From CAVPCZ01 sp963779225 (lineage in GTDB: Bacteria; Bacteroidota; Ignavibacteria; UBA10030; UBA6906): DNA of 64,000 nucleotides. Position numbers and translations under genes: made by a program. The stretch's first letter is position 1. The number at the start of each line of letters is the position of its first letter. Below, in pieces: positions 16,351 through 25,403 of this stretch. The stretch is from the NCBI GenBank assembly GCA_963779225.1, contig CAVZWW010000003.1, positions 1,860,001-1,924,000 of the forward strand, read 5' to 3'. The notes below the pieces were generated by a model. That model was given only the letters and a program-made list of their open reading frames with translations, was not told where the DNA came from and ran no database searches.

Positions 16351-17339
16351 TGCTGAATGTCCTCGTGGTCGAGATAGGTGAGTGCAGCGGTCAGGACGGC
16401 TTCCCGGATCTGGAGCACGTCCCCCTCCGGGATCTGTGCCCCCGCGGCGTTCCGATGGCCGTTCCCGCCAAACTGACGTGCCAGTTCGTTGATCGGGATG
16501 TCCCCGCGCGAACGAAAACTGATCTTCAAGCCCTGCGGAAGCTCCAGAAAGAGGATGCCCACCAGGACACCGGCGATACTCATCGGATAGGTGGTGAAAT
16601 TATCTGTATCTTCTTCGTTCGTCCCCGTTCGTCGGAGCATGTCCCGGGTGATGGTCACATGCGCGATCCGCCCGCCCGCCGCAGTCTGCAGTGTTTGCAA
16701 CGTCTCGCCGAGAAGGTGTATGCGCCCGTCAGACCATTGTTCGTATACGCGGACATAGATGTCAACCGGATCGGCCCCACACTCGATGAGACGGGCGGCA
16801 ATGCGATGAATCTCCGGATCGACCCGGGGATACCGGAAGGACCCGGTGTCCGTCAGTATGGCACAATACAGCGCTGTCGCGGTGGTTGAGGAGAAACGCC
16901 CGTCGGTCAGCCGCCCGAGCAGACGGAAGAGAATTTCGCCGGTTGATGTGGCATTCTCATCAATCAAATAGTGATCGGCGAACCCGTCCGGTTCCAGATG
17001 GTGATCGATGCAGATCTTCAGCGCGCGGCTGCCGCGAACGGCGGCTTCCATCGAACGGAGCCGGCCCGCCTGATTTGCGTCGACGACAATGATGGCCTCG
17101 GTATCAGCCAGTTCAGCGGCATCGCGGACCTGATCATAGGTGCGGATGGTTTCTGCGGGGTCAAGAAACCTGTAGACGGCGGGGGTCGGACTGTGATTGA
17201 TAATCCTGACCTGTTTGCCCGCCTCCGTCAACCAGGTCGCCAGCGCCAGTTCCGAGCCGATGGCGTCCCCGTCCGGATTCACGTGCGTCGTGATGACGAA
17301 CCGGTCATTGTCGCGCAGCAGGGAGGTGATAGTTTCCAT
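16347..17339 (-). CDS. nrnA: DHH-family phosphoesterase, NrnA-type oligoribonuclease/pAp phosphatase
   Basis: The 330-residue protein has the DHH catalytic motifs: TTHVNPDGDAIGS, IIVVDANQ, and CIDHHLEP (the DHH itself). The C-terminal DHHA1 domain ends with the substrate-binding loop FGGNGHRNAAGAQI. Enzymes of this type degrade 2-5-nucleotide RNAs and dephosphorylate pAp. This is the first gene of the minus-strand operon nrnA-pepA-GWxTD-pdxA-ftsE. TATATT lies 16 bases upstream, but the TTG is 18 rather than 20 bases from it and overlaps the korB terminator, so that promoter is weak. Confidence 0.9.
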   Translation of the reverse strand: METITSLLRDNDRFVITTHVNPDGDAIGSELALATWLTEAGKQVRIINHSPTPAVYRFLDPAETIRTYDQVRDAAELADTEAIIVVDANQAGRLRSMEAAVRGSRALKICIDHHLEPDGFADHYLIDENATSTGEILFRLLGRLTDGRFSSTTATALYCAILTDTGSFRYPRVDPEIHRIAARLIECGADPVDIYVRVYEQWSDGRIHLLGETLQTLQTAAGGRIAHVTITRDMLRRTGTNEEDTDNFTTYPMSIAGVLVGILFLELPQGLKISFRSRGDIPINELARQFGGNGHRNAAGAQIPEGDVLQIREAVLTAALTYLDHEDIQQ

Positions 17340-17381
17340 GGGATCCTGTTCACCTTAATATAGAGAAATTGAGGAAAACAC

Positions 17382-17405
17382 AAAAGGGAGGCGAGCCTCC
17401 CTTTT
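17382..17405 (-). terminator. Intrinsic terminator after korB
   Basis: AAAAGGGAGGC and GCCTCCCTTTT form a perfect 11-bp stem with a two-base centre. On the minus strand the stem runs into TTTTGTGTTTT, giving a U-rich tail. It lies 27 bases past the korB stop. Confidence 0.85.
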
Positions 17406-17431
17406 GATGCCGCACGATCTTCCTGCGCGCA

Positions 17432-18460
17432 CTATCCGATGATCCAGGTCTCGTCTCCGTCCAACAACTTCTGCAGGTTTCCTTCCCCCTTTTTGCTCTT
17501 TGCCTTTGCGATCTGCTGCTGCATCTGTTCTTCGTACGTCGGGCGATTGAGTGCAAGAAACACACCCATGGGGCGGGGGAGTTCCAGGTTGTGAATCATG
17601 TTTGCAAGGATGAACGCCAGCGTGGAATTCTGCTCGTCGTGGACCAGGAGATCATTCACGGAGAACGAACCGCTGCCGATATCGACGACTTCCGGGATTC
17701 CGCCGTTAAGCCGGATGCCCTTCTGCTTGTTCTTGCCGAAAACCAGTGGCTTGCCGTGTTCGAGATAGACCACATGGTCGTCACGTGTGTCCTTTTCCGT
17801 AAACTGGAAGAACGCCCCGTCGTTGAAGACGTTGCAGTTCTGGTAGATCTCGACGAAGGCGGAACCGTGATGGTGCTCCGCGCGGCGGACCATCTCCTGC
17901 AAATGCTTGGGATCGCGATCCATCGTGCGTGCGACCAGCGTTGCCCCCGCTCCGAGAGCGAGAGAAACCGGAATAAACGGCGCATCGATGACCCCTGCCG
18001 GCGTAGACTTGGTGATCTGTCCGAGCTGCGAGGTGGGGGAGTACTGGCCTTTCGTCAGGCCGTAAATCTGGTTGTTGAACAACAGGACCTTGATGTTCAG
18101 GTTGCGGCGGAGCGTATGGATCATGTGGTTCCCGCCGATGCTCAGCCCGTCGCCGTCGCCCGTGGCCACCCAGACATCCAGCTCCGGGTTGGTGAGCTTG
18201 ACCCCGGAGGCGATCGCCGGTGCGCGGCCGTGTATACCGTGCAGGCCGTAGATGTTCATGTAGTACGGGAAGCGGCTTGAACAGCCGATGCCCGAGACGG
18301 CCACGAAATTTTCCTTGGGATGGGTGAACTCCGGAAACACACGCTGCACCTGTGCGAGAATGGAATAGTCCCCGCATCCCGGACACCAGCGGACGTCCTG
18401 ATCCGACTGGAAGTCCTTGATTGCCAGCTTCACCGGTGATGTGTCCATTGTTTCAGCCAT
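17432..18460 (-). CDS. korB: 2-oxoacid:ferredoxin oxidoreductase, beta subunit
   Basis: This 342-residue subunit binds thiamine diphosphate. It has the CPGCGDY cluster motif, SGIGCSSRFPYY, and the TPP/Mg motif GDGDGLSIGGNH followed by NNQIYGLTKGQYSPTS. With KorA it oxidises 2-oxoglutarate or a related 2-oxoacid to the acyl-CoA, reducing ferredoxin; the reaction can run in reverse in CO2-fixing organisms. Length and motifs fit KorB/VorB, and pyruvate as substrate is less likely but not excluded. The start overlaps the korA 3' end by 31 bases. Confidence 0.9.
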   Translation of the reverse strand: MAETMDTSPVKLAIKDFQSDQDVRWCPGCGDYSILAQVQRVFPEFTHPKENFVAVSGIGCSSRFPYYMNIYGLHGIHGRAPAIASGVKLTNPELDVWVATGDGDGLSIGGNHMIHTLRRNLNIKVLLFNNQIYGLTKGQYSPTSQLGQITKSTPAGVIDAPFIPVSLALGAGATLVARTMDRDPKHLQEMVRRAEHHHGSAFVEIYQNCNVFNDGAFFQFTEKDTRDDHVVYLEHGKPLVFGKNKQKGIRLNGGIPEVVDIGSGSFSVNDLLVHDEQNSTLAFILANMIHNLELPRPMGVFLALNRPTYEEQMQQQIAKAKSKKGEGNLQKLLDGDETWIIG

Positions 18461-20304
18461 TGGTCACCTCCGAGGAGTTCATCAATTCTGCTTTCGATTT
18501 CATCTGCAGGGAGCGGAAGTCCCTTGATCACGTTGAAGCCGACCGCCGGCACCAGGTACTTCGCGCGGAGCAGCATGATCAGCTGGCCGTTGTTGATCTC
18601 GGGCACGAGAATCTGCTTGTAGCTGCGGAGGATTTCACCCAGGTTCCTGGGAAAGGGATTGACGTAACGGAGATGCGCCTGCGAAACGGAGAGTCCGCGT
18701 TCCCGCGCGCTGGCCACGGCGCTCTTGATCGCGCCGTAGGTGCTCCCCCAGCCCACAACAAGCAGATCTCCGGATTTCTCCCCCTCAACGTTCTGCAGAG
18801 GGATGTCCTCCGCGATCCGCTCGATCTTTTCCGCCCGGAGTTTGATCATATGATGATGGTTGTCCGGGTCGTAGCTGATGTTCCCGGTGATGTCGGCTTT
18901 TTCGAGTCCGCCAATTCGGTGCTCCAGTCCCGGTGTTCCCGGAATGGCCCATGGCCGTGCAAGGGTTTTCGGGTCGCGGGAGTACGGGTGGAATGTGGCC
19001 GGGTCTTTCGCGAACGTGACCGGGATGGCGGGAAGGTCTTCCACATTCGGAATCCGCCATGGCTCGGCGCCGTTGCCCAGATAGCCGTCGGTGAGGCAGA
19101 TGACGGGAGTCATGAATTTGACGGCGAGGCGCGCGGCTTCGTACACGGTATCGAAGCAGTCCACCGGTGTCGCGGCCGCGATGACGCAGAGGGGGGCTTC
19201 GCCGTTGCGGCCGACCACCGCCTGCAGAAGATCCGCCTGTTCGGTTTTTGTGGGGAGACCGGTGCTCGGTCCGCCGCGCTGCACGTTTACGACAACCAGA
19301 GGCAGCTCGAGCATGACCGCCAGACCGAGGGCCTCGGTTTTTAGCGCCAGTCCGGGACCGCTGGTGGTCGTGGCGGCCAGAGCGCCGGCATAGGAGGCAC
19401 CGATGGCCGAGCAGATGGCGGCGATCTCATCCTCCGCCTGAAAGGTCTTGACGCCGTATTCCTTCATCTTCGAGAGCTCGTGAAGGATGTCGCTGGCCGG
19501 CGTTATCGGGATAGCTCCCGAGAAAGAGCTGCAGCCCGGATTTGTGCGCGGCGGCGGCAAGCCCGAGAGCCGTCGCCACGTTGCCCATGATGTTCCGGTA
19601 TTTTCCCGGCGCAAGGTGCGCCGGCTTGACGTCGTACCGGGTGGTGAATACTTCAGTGGTATCGCCAAAATTGTACCCCGCGCGCAGCACCCGGATGTTC
19701 GACTCCGCCACTTCAGGGTCTTTGCTGGCCAAACTTTTCCTTGATGAACCTGATGCGACTGGTCGATGGGCCGGTTGTACATCCAGTACATGAGGCCGAG
19801 GGCGAAGAAGTTCTTGGTCTTGTCGACCAGCCGCGTGGAGAGGTTCATGTCCTCCAGCGCGTTTGCGGTCATCTTGCTGATCGCAATCTTGATGTACGAC
19901 GTACTTGGCAAGCGATCCGTCTTCCAGCGGATTGGTGTGCAGATTCGCGAGGCGTGAGGTTCTTCTCGGTGAAGGCATCCTCATTGACGATGATCGTGCC
20001 ACCGTCACGGAGAATCTTCACGTTGGTCACGAGCGCAGCCGGATTCATGGCGACGAGCACGTCGCACAGGTCGCCCGGCGTGAGGATGTCGGTGCTGCCG
20101 AATTTGATCTGGAATCCGCTCACCCCGTACTTGGTGCCCGCCGGGGCGCGGATTTCCGCAGGGTAGTCGGGTAGTGTGCTCAGGTCCGCACCCGAGCGCC
20201 GCAACGGTGTTGGTAAACTGTGTCCCCGTCAGCTGCATGCCGTCGCCGGAGTCGCCGGCGAAACGGATGGTGACTTCATCGAGGGTCTTGAGTTCTTTGG
20301 CCAT
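18430..20304 (-). CDS. korA: 2-oxoacid:ferredoxin oxidoreductase, fused gamma-alpha subunit (frame broken six times)
   Basis: The gene reads as one ~622-residue KorA only if six single extra bases are removed, near 20192, 19947, 19899, 19756, 19731 and 19509. Reassembled, it starts MAKELKTLDEVTIRFAGDSG (gamma domain with GDGMQLTGTQFTNT), continues through a linker, then the alpha pyrimidine-binding domain with SYPITPASDILHELSKMKEYG, FQAEDEIAAICSAIGASYAG and TTSGPGLALKTEALG. Corrected length equals the family norm, and all residues beside the breaks are conserved, so I infer sequence error rather than decay. It forms the catalytic complex with korB, which follows directly. Confidence 0.85.
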
Positions 20305-20347
20305 TTCATCCCAACTGTGGAAACGGTGCAAGACAAGTCCGGGAACG

Positions 20348-20380
20348 ATCCGGAGCTCCACCGCAGGCGGAGCTCCGGAT
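20348..20380 (-). terminator. Strong hairpin after rplI
   Basis: ATCCGGAGCTCC and GGAGCTCCGGAT pair perfectly (12 bp) around a 9-base loop, just after the rplI stop and before korA. No T-tract follows on the minus strand, so it may weaken rather than stop read-through into korA. Confidence 0.5.
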
Positions 20381-20386
20381 AGGGTC

Positions 20387-20832
20387 TTATTCGCGGACCA
20401 CCCAGACCTTCACTTTGCCTGTAACACTCTGGTGAAGCTTCACGTTCACCGTGTAGATCCCGAGCGCCTTGATCGGCTCTTCGAGATCGATGATACGCTT
20501 GTCGATCGAAAACCCCTGTTCTTTCAGGGCGTCGGCGATCATCTGGGACGTGACCGAACCGAAGAGCTTTTCGTCTTCGCCCACCTTCATGCCGGAATGG
20601 TGAGGGAGACCTTGTCCAGTTCGGCGGCGAGATTCTCGTTCGTCTTCAGTTCCTTCGAAGAACGGCGGACGGCTTGCTTCTTTTCCTCTTCGAGGGCGCG
20701 CGTGTTCCCGGCGTTCGCCGGGTAGGCGATCCCTCGGGGGATGAGGTAGTTCCGGGCGTACCCGTCCTTCACCTCGACGATCGAGCCGATCTGTCCGAGC
20801 TTTTCGTGTTCCTTACGGAGTATGATTTTCAT
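20387..20832 (-). CDS. rplI: 50S ribosomal protein L9 (one frameshift)
   Basis: L9 has two globular domains joined by a long helix, and both are present but in different frames. The N-terminal domain MKIILRKEHEKLGQIGSIVE with VKDGYARNYLIPRGIA is in one frame; the C-terminal domain GEDEKLFGSVTSQMIADAL is in another. The join is near 20591, where one base appears to be missing. With one base added the length is 148 residues, the family norm. It is the last gene of the prs-rplY-pth-rpsF-rpsR-rplI operon. Confidence 0.88.
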
Positions 20833-20857
20833 GGCATGGCCTCGTGCAAGTGCAGGA

Positions 20858-21145
20858 TCAACGGATGGCGTCGGATACGAACGGCAGCAGCGCAAGATGG
20901 CGTGCGCGCTTGATGGCGCAGACGAGCTGGCGCTGGTGTTTGGCGCAGGTGCCCGTGATGCGTTTCGGGATGATTTTTCCCTGTTCGGTGACGAAGCGCT
21001 GCAGACGCTTCTCGTCTTTGTAGTCGATGTACACGTCTTTGGCATCGCAGAATCTGCATGTGCGTTTCTTGCGCGGGGTCTTATCGTCGCGATCACGGCG
21101 GCGTCCCCGCGTGGGGCCGGCAGCGGTATTCGAGCGTCTCATCAT
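20858..21145 (-). CDS. rpsR: 30S ribosomal protein S18
   Basis: The 95-residue protein has the S18 core CRFCDAKDVYIDYKDEKRL and PKRITGTCAKHQRQLVCAIKRAR. The CxxC plus the later Cys and His suggest the zinc-binding form. A basic N-terminal extension (RGRRRDRDDKTPRKKR) precedes it. It lies between rpsF and rplI; ssb, which separates rpsF from rpsR in many bacteria, is absent here. Confidence 0.94.
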   Translation of the reverse strand: MMRRSNTAAGPTRGRRRDRDDKTPRKKRTCRFCDAKDVYIDYKDEKRLQRFVTEQGKIIPKRITGTCAKHQRQLVCAIKRARHLALLPFVSDAIR

Positions 21146-21164
21146 AGTGGTGTCCTCAGTCCGT

Positions 21165-21611
21165 TCAAACGTTCTTGGTGTCTACAGGCTCGGTGAACAA
21201 CGGCTCACGGGCCGGCGCTGCGGGTTTCTCATCAGGCGTAATGACCTCGGCGGCCGCGGCGGCCGCCGCCACTGCGGCAGCGGCTGCGGCTGCGGAACGG
21301 GCAGCCAGGGCCTTGCGGTCCAGGACGATCGTCAGGTGCCGGAGCACCATCTCGTCGAGCTGGTATGTTCGCTCGAGCAGCGCCATCACCGTTCCCGGCG
21401 CGGTGAACTCGAGGTTCACGTAGAAGCCGTTCGTGCGCTTGTTGATCGCGTACGCAAGGCGCTTTCGCCCCCACTTGTTGACGGCTTCAATGGCACCGCC
21501 GTTCTTGGTGATCGTGTCCTGCACACGGCCGACGACGGCCTCAATCTGCGCGTCGTCAAGCGAAGCATTGACAATGAATGTCGTCTCGTAGAGACGGGTG
21601 CTGCTGTTCAT
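21165..21611 (-). CDS. rpsF: 30S ribosomal protein S6 with a long Ala-rich tail
   Basis: The first ~100 residues are a normal S6: RLYETTFIVNASLDDAQIEA, INKRTNGFYVNLEFTAPG and a terminal ERTYQLDEMVLRHLTIVLDR. The rest is unusual: fourteen or so alanines in two runs broken by one valine, then an acidic-proline tail ending EPVDTKNV, giving 148 residues against a usual ~100-135. The GCC/GCG run on the DNA is real coding sequence, since the frame stays open to the stop. S6 pairs with S18 on the ribosome platform, and the genes are adjacent. Confidence 0.92.
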   Translation of the reverse strand: MNSSTRLYETTFIVNASLDDAQIEAVVGRVQDTITKNGGAIEAVNKWGRKRLAYAINKRTNGFYVNLEFTAPGTVMALLERTYQLDEMVLRHLTIVLDRKALAARSAAAAAAAVAAAAAAAEVITPDEKPAAPAREPLFTEPVDTKNV

Positions 21612-21704
21612 GAATGTACCTCCCTGTGGACGGTAACGGTATCCCGTTGACCCTTCAATAATCGCCGGGTGGCGAATCGAAGAGTAGAGGGGTATGGATA
21701 TGTG

Positions 21705-22296
21705 TTATGGTGCGCGATTGTATAACGTCATGGCCCGGTCCAGACCGGATTCGACAATTGTTGTAACGGCATCCGCCGCCCTGAGTATCATTGCCCGTAC
21801 AGCTTCTTCTTCATCACCCGCGAACGGCGAGAGCACAAAGTCCGCGGCTGCTTCCTTCGCCGGCCTTCCCTCCCTCCCGATCCCGCATCGCAGCCGAGGA
21901 AAACCCTCCGTTCCGAGCTGGTAGATGACAGAGGCCAGGCCGTTGTGCCCGCCGTCACTTCCCGATGTGCGCAAGCGGAGCGTACCCAGCGGCAGAGCCA
22001 AATCATCTGCAATGACCAGCAGGCGGTCCGGCGGAACCTGAAAATGTTCCAGGGCATCAAGCACCGCCTCCCCGCTGTCGTTCATGTATGTGGTCGGTGC
22101 CAGAAGAGTCACCGCGCAACCCGCCGATGCTCCCCTCGACAAACTCGTACTCACCCTTGCCCGGCCGCACCCCGCAACGCAATCGCGTTGCCAGCTCCTC
22201 GATCACCATGAACCCGGTGTTGTGCCTGGTCCGGCGGTACATGCTCCCCGGGTTGCCAAGCCCTGCGACGAGAATGTGTGGCACGGCCGCCCACAC
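21705..22296 (-). CDS. pth: Peptidyl-tRNA hydrolase (one frameshift)
   Basis: It releases tRNA from stalled peptidyl-tRNA. The N-terminal part, HILVAGLGNPGSMYRRTRHN with the catalytic His of TRHNTGF, and the rest, TLLAPTTYMNDSG, DDLALPLGTLRLR and GSDGGHNGLASV, lie in two frames joined near 22120, where one extra base in a run of G (coding strand) must be removed. Corrected length is 196 residues, as expected. The first codon is GTG at 22296 or a second GTG at 22284. It follows rplY, an arrangement common in bacteria. Confidence 0.88.
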
Positions 22297-22302
22297 GCCG
22301 GA

Positions 22303-22987
22303 TTACTTCTCGGCCTTTCCTTCACCCTTCGCAGCAGCGTCGGCCCCTTCGCCCTCCTCAGGCTTCTTCCCCTTGCCCACCACTTCCGGTTCCTTCCGCG
22401 GCTTCCTCGACCACCGGCGCAACCTCCGCCTCCTTCGTCACCGTCGGCGGCATCACCCCCACGACGGCACTGCCCAGATTCTCCATGATCGTGACGTTCG
22501 GAAGGTGCAGGTCGTTGACATGGATAAAGTCGTTGATATCCATGGTGGCGACATTGACCTCCACCTTGGACGGGATGTCCTTCGGGAGACAGGACACCTT
22601 CAATTTGTGGATGAAGTGCTGCAACACGCCGCCGTCCCGCACGCCCTTGGGAATACCGCCTGTCAGGACGATCGGCACCTCGATGGTCAGCTTCTCGTTC
22701 TCCTTCAACCCCTGCAGGTCGAAGTGAATCGGCTTGTCAGATACCGGATCGTACTGCACATCTTTCAGAATACATTTCTTGGCGGTGCCGTCCTTCAGAT
22801 GCAGGTCAATGACATGCATCTCGGACGTGAAGACCAGCTCGTCCAGCGAGAGCTGGGGGACTTGAACATTGATGTTCTCCTCACCGCGGGCGTAGTAGAC
22901 GCCCGGCACCATCCCCATCCAGCGGGTATGCTTGGCGTGCTTGCGGGTGTCGACCCGGAGTTCGGCGTTCAAAGTGACTTCAGACAT
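22303..22987 (-). CDS. rplY: 50S ribosomal protein L25/general stress protein Ctc (one frameshift near the end)
   Basis: This is the long, two-domain L25 (TL5/Ctc type) that binds 5S rRNA. The core reads EVTLNAELRVDTRKHAK, IPKGVRDGGVLQHFIHKLKV and MDINDFIHVNDLHLP. Taken literally it stops after a Gly-rich tail at 22358. Removing one extra base near 22394 restores the usual acidic-basic tail EPEVVGKGKKPEEGEG and ends at TAA 22303, giving 227 residues. It lies between prs and pth, the standard order. Confidence 0.85.
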
Positions 22988-23019
22988 GGCGTGCTTCTCC
23001 TCTTACATCACGTGCGCGA

Positions 23020-23959
23020 TTAACTTTTGTCAACGTCAAATAGCGAGCTGATCGATCGGTGGTGGAACGTCCGTTTGATTGCTTCAGCGAAAATGTATGC
23101 AACCGAATCAACCTCGATCTTTTTCGATGTCTCTCTTCAGGGGAATACTGTCTGTAACCATGAGCTTCTCGATCCGCGATCCCTCGATCCGATCGAAAGC
23201 CTTGCCCGAGAGGACCGGATGTGTGCAGGCCGCATACACCTTGTCAGCGCCCGCCACCACCAGCGCTTCAACCGCGTTGCACAGGGTCCCCGCCGTGTCG
23301 ACCAGGTCGTCCACGATCAGGATGTTCCTTCCTGCCACATCCCCGATGATATTCATCACCTCGGCGACGTTCTGACGCGGCCGGCGTTTGTCGATTACCA
23401 CCAGCTCCGCCTCCAGCCGCTTTGCATATGCCCGTGCGATCTTGATGCCACCGACGTCCGGCGAAGCGATAGCCAGATTCTTCAACCGGCGCTTCTTCAC
23501 GTTCTTCACGAGCACCGCGGAAGAGTACAGGTGATCCACCGGTATGTCAAAGTACCCCTGCAATTGAGGGGCGTGCAGGTCCATCGTGATGATCCGGTCG
23601 GCTCCCGCTTTCGTGATCAGGTTTGCCACCAGCTTCGCCGTGATGGACACGCGCGGCTGATCCTTGCGGTCCTGCCGGGCATAGCCGAAGTAGGGAATCA
23701 CCGCTGCGACCTTCCGCGCAGACGCCCGCTTTGCCGCATCAATCATGATCAGCAACTCAAGCAGATTCTCGGCGGGGGGATTCGTCGACTGAATAATGAA
23801 AACGTCGCTTCCACGGATGTTCTCGCCGTACTTAACCCAGATCTCCCCGTCGCTGAAGGTCTTGATCTCGCAATCACCCAGCGGCTTGCCGAGCTCGCCG
23901 GCGATCAACTCCGCCAGCGGACGGTTGGACCGACCGGAAAACACCTTGAGACTGCTCAT
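23020..23959 (-). CDS. prs: Ribose-phosphate pyrophosphokinase (one frameshift near the end)
   Basis: PRPP synthetase makes the activated ribose used for nucleotides, NAD and histidine. Conserved parts are KVFSGRSNRPLAELIAGELG, IMIDAAKRASARKVAAVIPY, the PRPP-binding NILIVDDLVDTAGTLCNAVE, and YARQDRKDQPRVSITAKLVA. The literal frame ends early at 23108. One extra A in a five-A run near 23120 accounts for this; without it the normal C-terminus (EAIKRTFHHRSISSLFD) follows and the length becomes 312, the family value. It is the first gene of the ribosomal-protein operon, from the promoter at 23987-24017. Confidence 0.9.
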
Positions 23960-23986
23960 CAGTGAATGGCCTGAAGTGTTAGCTTA

Positions 23987-24017
23987 CAAAGATAATGAAC
24001 AGTGGCCATTAATGCAA
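23987..24017 (-). promoter_or_regulatory. Bacteroidetes-type promoter for prs operon
   Basis: On the minus strand TTG (24017-24015), 20 bases, then TATCTTTG (23994-23987), a perfect match to the TAnnTTTG -7 consensus. This is the best match in the window. The leader to the prs ATG is about 22-25 bases. Confidence 0.75.
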
Positions 24018-24044
24018 GCAATTTGTCAGTTTCTATGTGTTCAA

Positions 24045-24075
24045 TTGACTTTTCGGAAACTTTTGGGTACCTTTA
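24045..24075 (+). promoter_or_regulatory. Bacteroidetes-type promoter for bioY
   Basis: TTG at 24045-24047, 20 bases, TACCTTTA at 24068-24075. It diverges from the prs promoter, with the two TTG elements 27 bases apart. I saw no clear BirA-type palindrome beside it. Confidence 0.6.
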
Positions 24076-24108
24076 TTCGACCACATTTCTCCTCCATTGG
24101 AGTCCGCA

Positions 24109-24681
24109 ATGCACACCAGCACCAGAACTTCAATCCGTTCATGGAACCCGGCCGAATCTTCAGTTCTCTCTCAGATCTTCTGGATCGCAACGTTTGCCGT
24201 GGCGACCGCCCTTGGCGCGCGTTTGGAGATCCCGCATTATCCGGTCCCCTTTACGCTGCAAACGATGGTCGTGTTGCTTGCCGGTGCATTCCTGGGCGCC
24301 CGCAACGGCGCCTATAGCCAGATTCTCTACCTGGGAGCCGGACTGATAGGCCTTCCCGTCTTCGCAGGGGGGGCATTCGGGTTCATGAAAATCGCCGGCC
24401 CGACAGGAGGGTATCTCCTGGCTTTCCCGATTGCTGCAGCCGCCGCAGGATATCTGGTCCGGATGCACAAAGGGCTCCCCTGGATTGCTCTCTCCCTGGC
24501 GGTGGGGCTGCTGCTCATCTTTATCTCCGGGACAATTCACCTCTATGCCTTCTATATGCATGATGCCGCGGCCGCGTTTTCGGCGGGTTTCCTGATGTTC
24601 ACCTGGTGGGATCTGTTGAAGCTGGGTGCGGCAAGCATGATCTATTTTGAGCTGAGTAAACGCTGGCCGAAGCTGGGCTGA
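24109..24681 (+). CDS. bioY: Biotin transporter substrate-binding subunit BioY
   Basis: This is a 190-residue membrane protein with about six hydrophobic segments. Signature stretches are GARLEIPHYPVPFTLQTMVVL, LAGAFLGARNGAYSQILYLGAG and LPVFAGGAFGFMKIAGPTGG. BioY is the S component of an ECF transporter, or may act alone, and brings biotin into the cell; AccB, the biotin acceptor, is encoded at 45.7 kb. ATG 24109 has TGGAG 6 bases before it. No ECF ATPase gene is adjacent. Confidence 0.93.
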   Translation: MHTSTRTSIRSWNPAESSVLSQIFWIATFAVATALGARLEIPHYPVPFTLQTMVVLLAGAFLGARNGAYSQILYLGAGLIGLPVFAGGAFGFMKIAGPTGGYLLAFPIAAAAAGYLVRMHKGLPWIALSLAVGLLLIFISGTIHLYAFYMHDAAAAFSAGFLMFTWWDLLKLGAASMIYFELSKRWPKLG

Positions 24682-24704
24682 ATCCCTGACAGGCGGAAAT
24701 GACG

Positions 24705-24733
24705 AAGCCGGGCTCGTCACCCGGCTTTTTTTT
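24705..24733 (+). terminator. Intrinsic terminator after bioY
   Basis: AAGCCGGG and CCCGGCTT pair around a seven-base loop and are followed by eight T residues on the plus strand. It lies 24 bases beyond the bioY stop. It also abuts the end of the convergent exonuclease gene. Confidence 0.9.
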
Positions 24734-24734
24734 G

Positions 24735-25403
24735 CTACACGGCAAGATAGTCCGCCCACTTCTTGAACAACTCCGCAGTCGCTTTCACATCCCCCAGACA
24801 ATATTCCGCGATCTCCCTGTACCGCTTCTCGCTGAACATCCTGGCCATATCCAGCCCTGTTATTCCGTCCTCCTTCGGACTTCTGATCCCGAATGACCTG
24901 CAGTAGAAGTCCAGCGTGAATTTCCTGAAAGCGCCGTAGAAGGTGAATTGCTCCAGCAGGTCGCAGTGCTCGTTCGCACTGAACCGGTACCCCATCAGAT
25001 TGCGCGTGGGCTTTACGTTGAGCAGGGCGGAGCGAAGCATGAGAAACGGGCAATCGAACCCGCGGCCGTTGAACGTGATGAATTGCCGGTAATGGACAAC
25101 GCTGTCCCAGAAATGTTCGAGGATCTCCTTCTCCGTGCAGGGGGTGAGGGTGACCAATCCGTCATCGATGATGGCGGGTGGATCTCCGGGGCCCTGGTAG
25201 TACACTTTCCCCTGCCGTGTGTCAGGATTCAGCATGCCGATGGCAAGCACTTGTGCGGTAAGGGGTGTGAGCGCAAGCCGTCCGATCGCATCCTGCCGCT
25301 CCTCCTCCGTCTTTGCCGACCTGGTCAGATACTCCTGCTGCGATTCGTCGAATGAGTCGAAAGGAAAAGCGAGCGTTTCAATATCGAAAACCACTCTACT
25401 CAT
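24735..25403 (-). CDS. Predicted 3'-5' exonuclease of the PolB-exonuclease-like family
   Basis: The 222-residue protein has an RNase H-like exonuclease fold. The acidic motifs are VVFDIETLAF (Exo I), ITFNGRGFDCPFLMLRSAL (Exo II) and YCLGDVKATAELF (Exo III). The family (stand-alone relatives of the B-family polymerase exonuclease domain) is found in Bacteroidota and other groups; substrate is unknown. ATG 25403 overlaps the recX stop, placing it in the recA-recX transcript, which suggests a role in DNA repair. This is an inference from context. Confidence 0.8.
   Translation of the reverse strand: MSRVVFDIETLAFPFDSFDESQQEYLTRSAKTEEERQDAIGRLALTPLTAQVLAIGMLNPDTRQGKVYYQGPGDPPAIIDDGLVTLTPCTEKEILEHFWDSVVHYRQFITFNGRGFDCPFLMLRSALLNVKPTRNLMGYRFSANEHCDLLEQFTFYGAFRKFTLDFYCRSFGIRSPKEDGITGLDMARMFSEKRYREIAEYCLGDVKATAELFKKWADYLAV

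Noticed and set aside
19430..20200. korA as a true pseudogene
   Set aside because: Six frame breaks but no in-frame stop or lost catalytic segment after correction, and korB beside it is intact.
21240..21300. GCC/GCG repeat as a separate microsatellite element
   Set aside because: It is coding sequence for the alanine tail of S6, open in frame to the stop.
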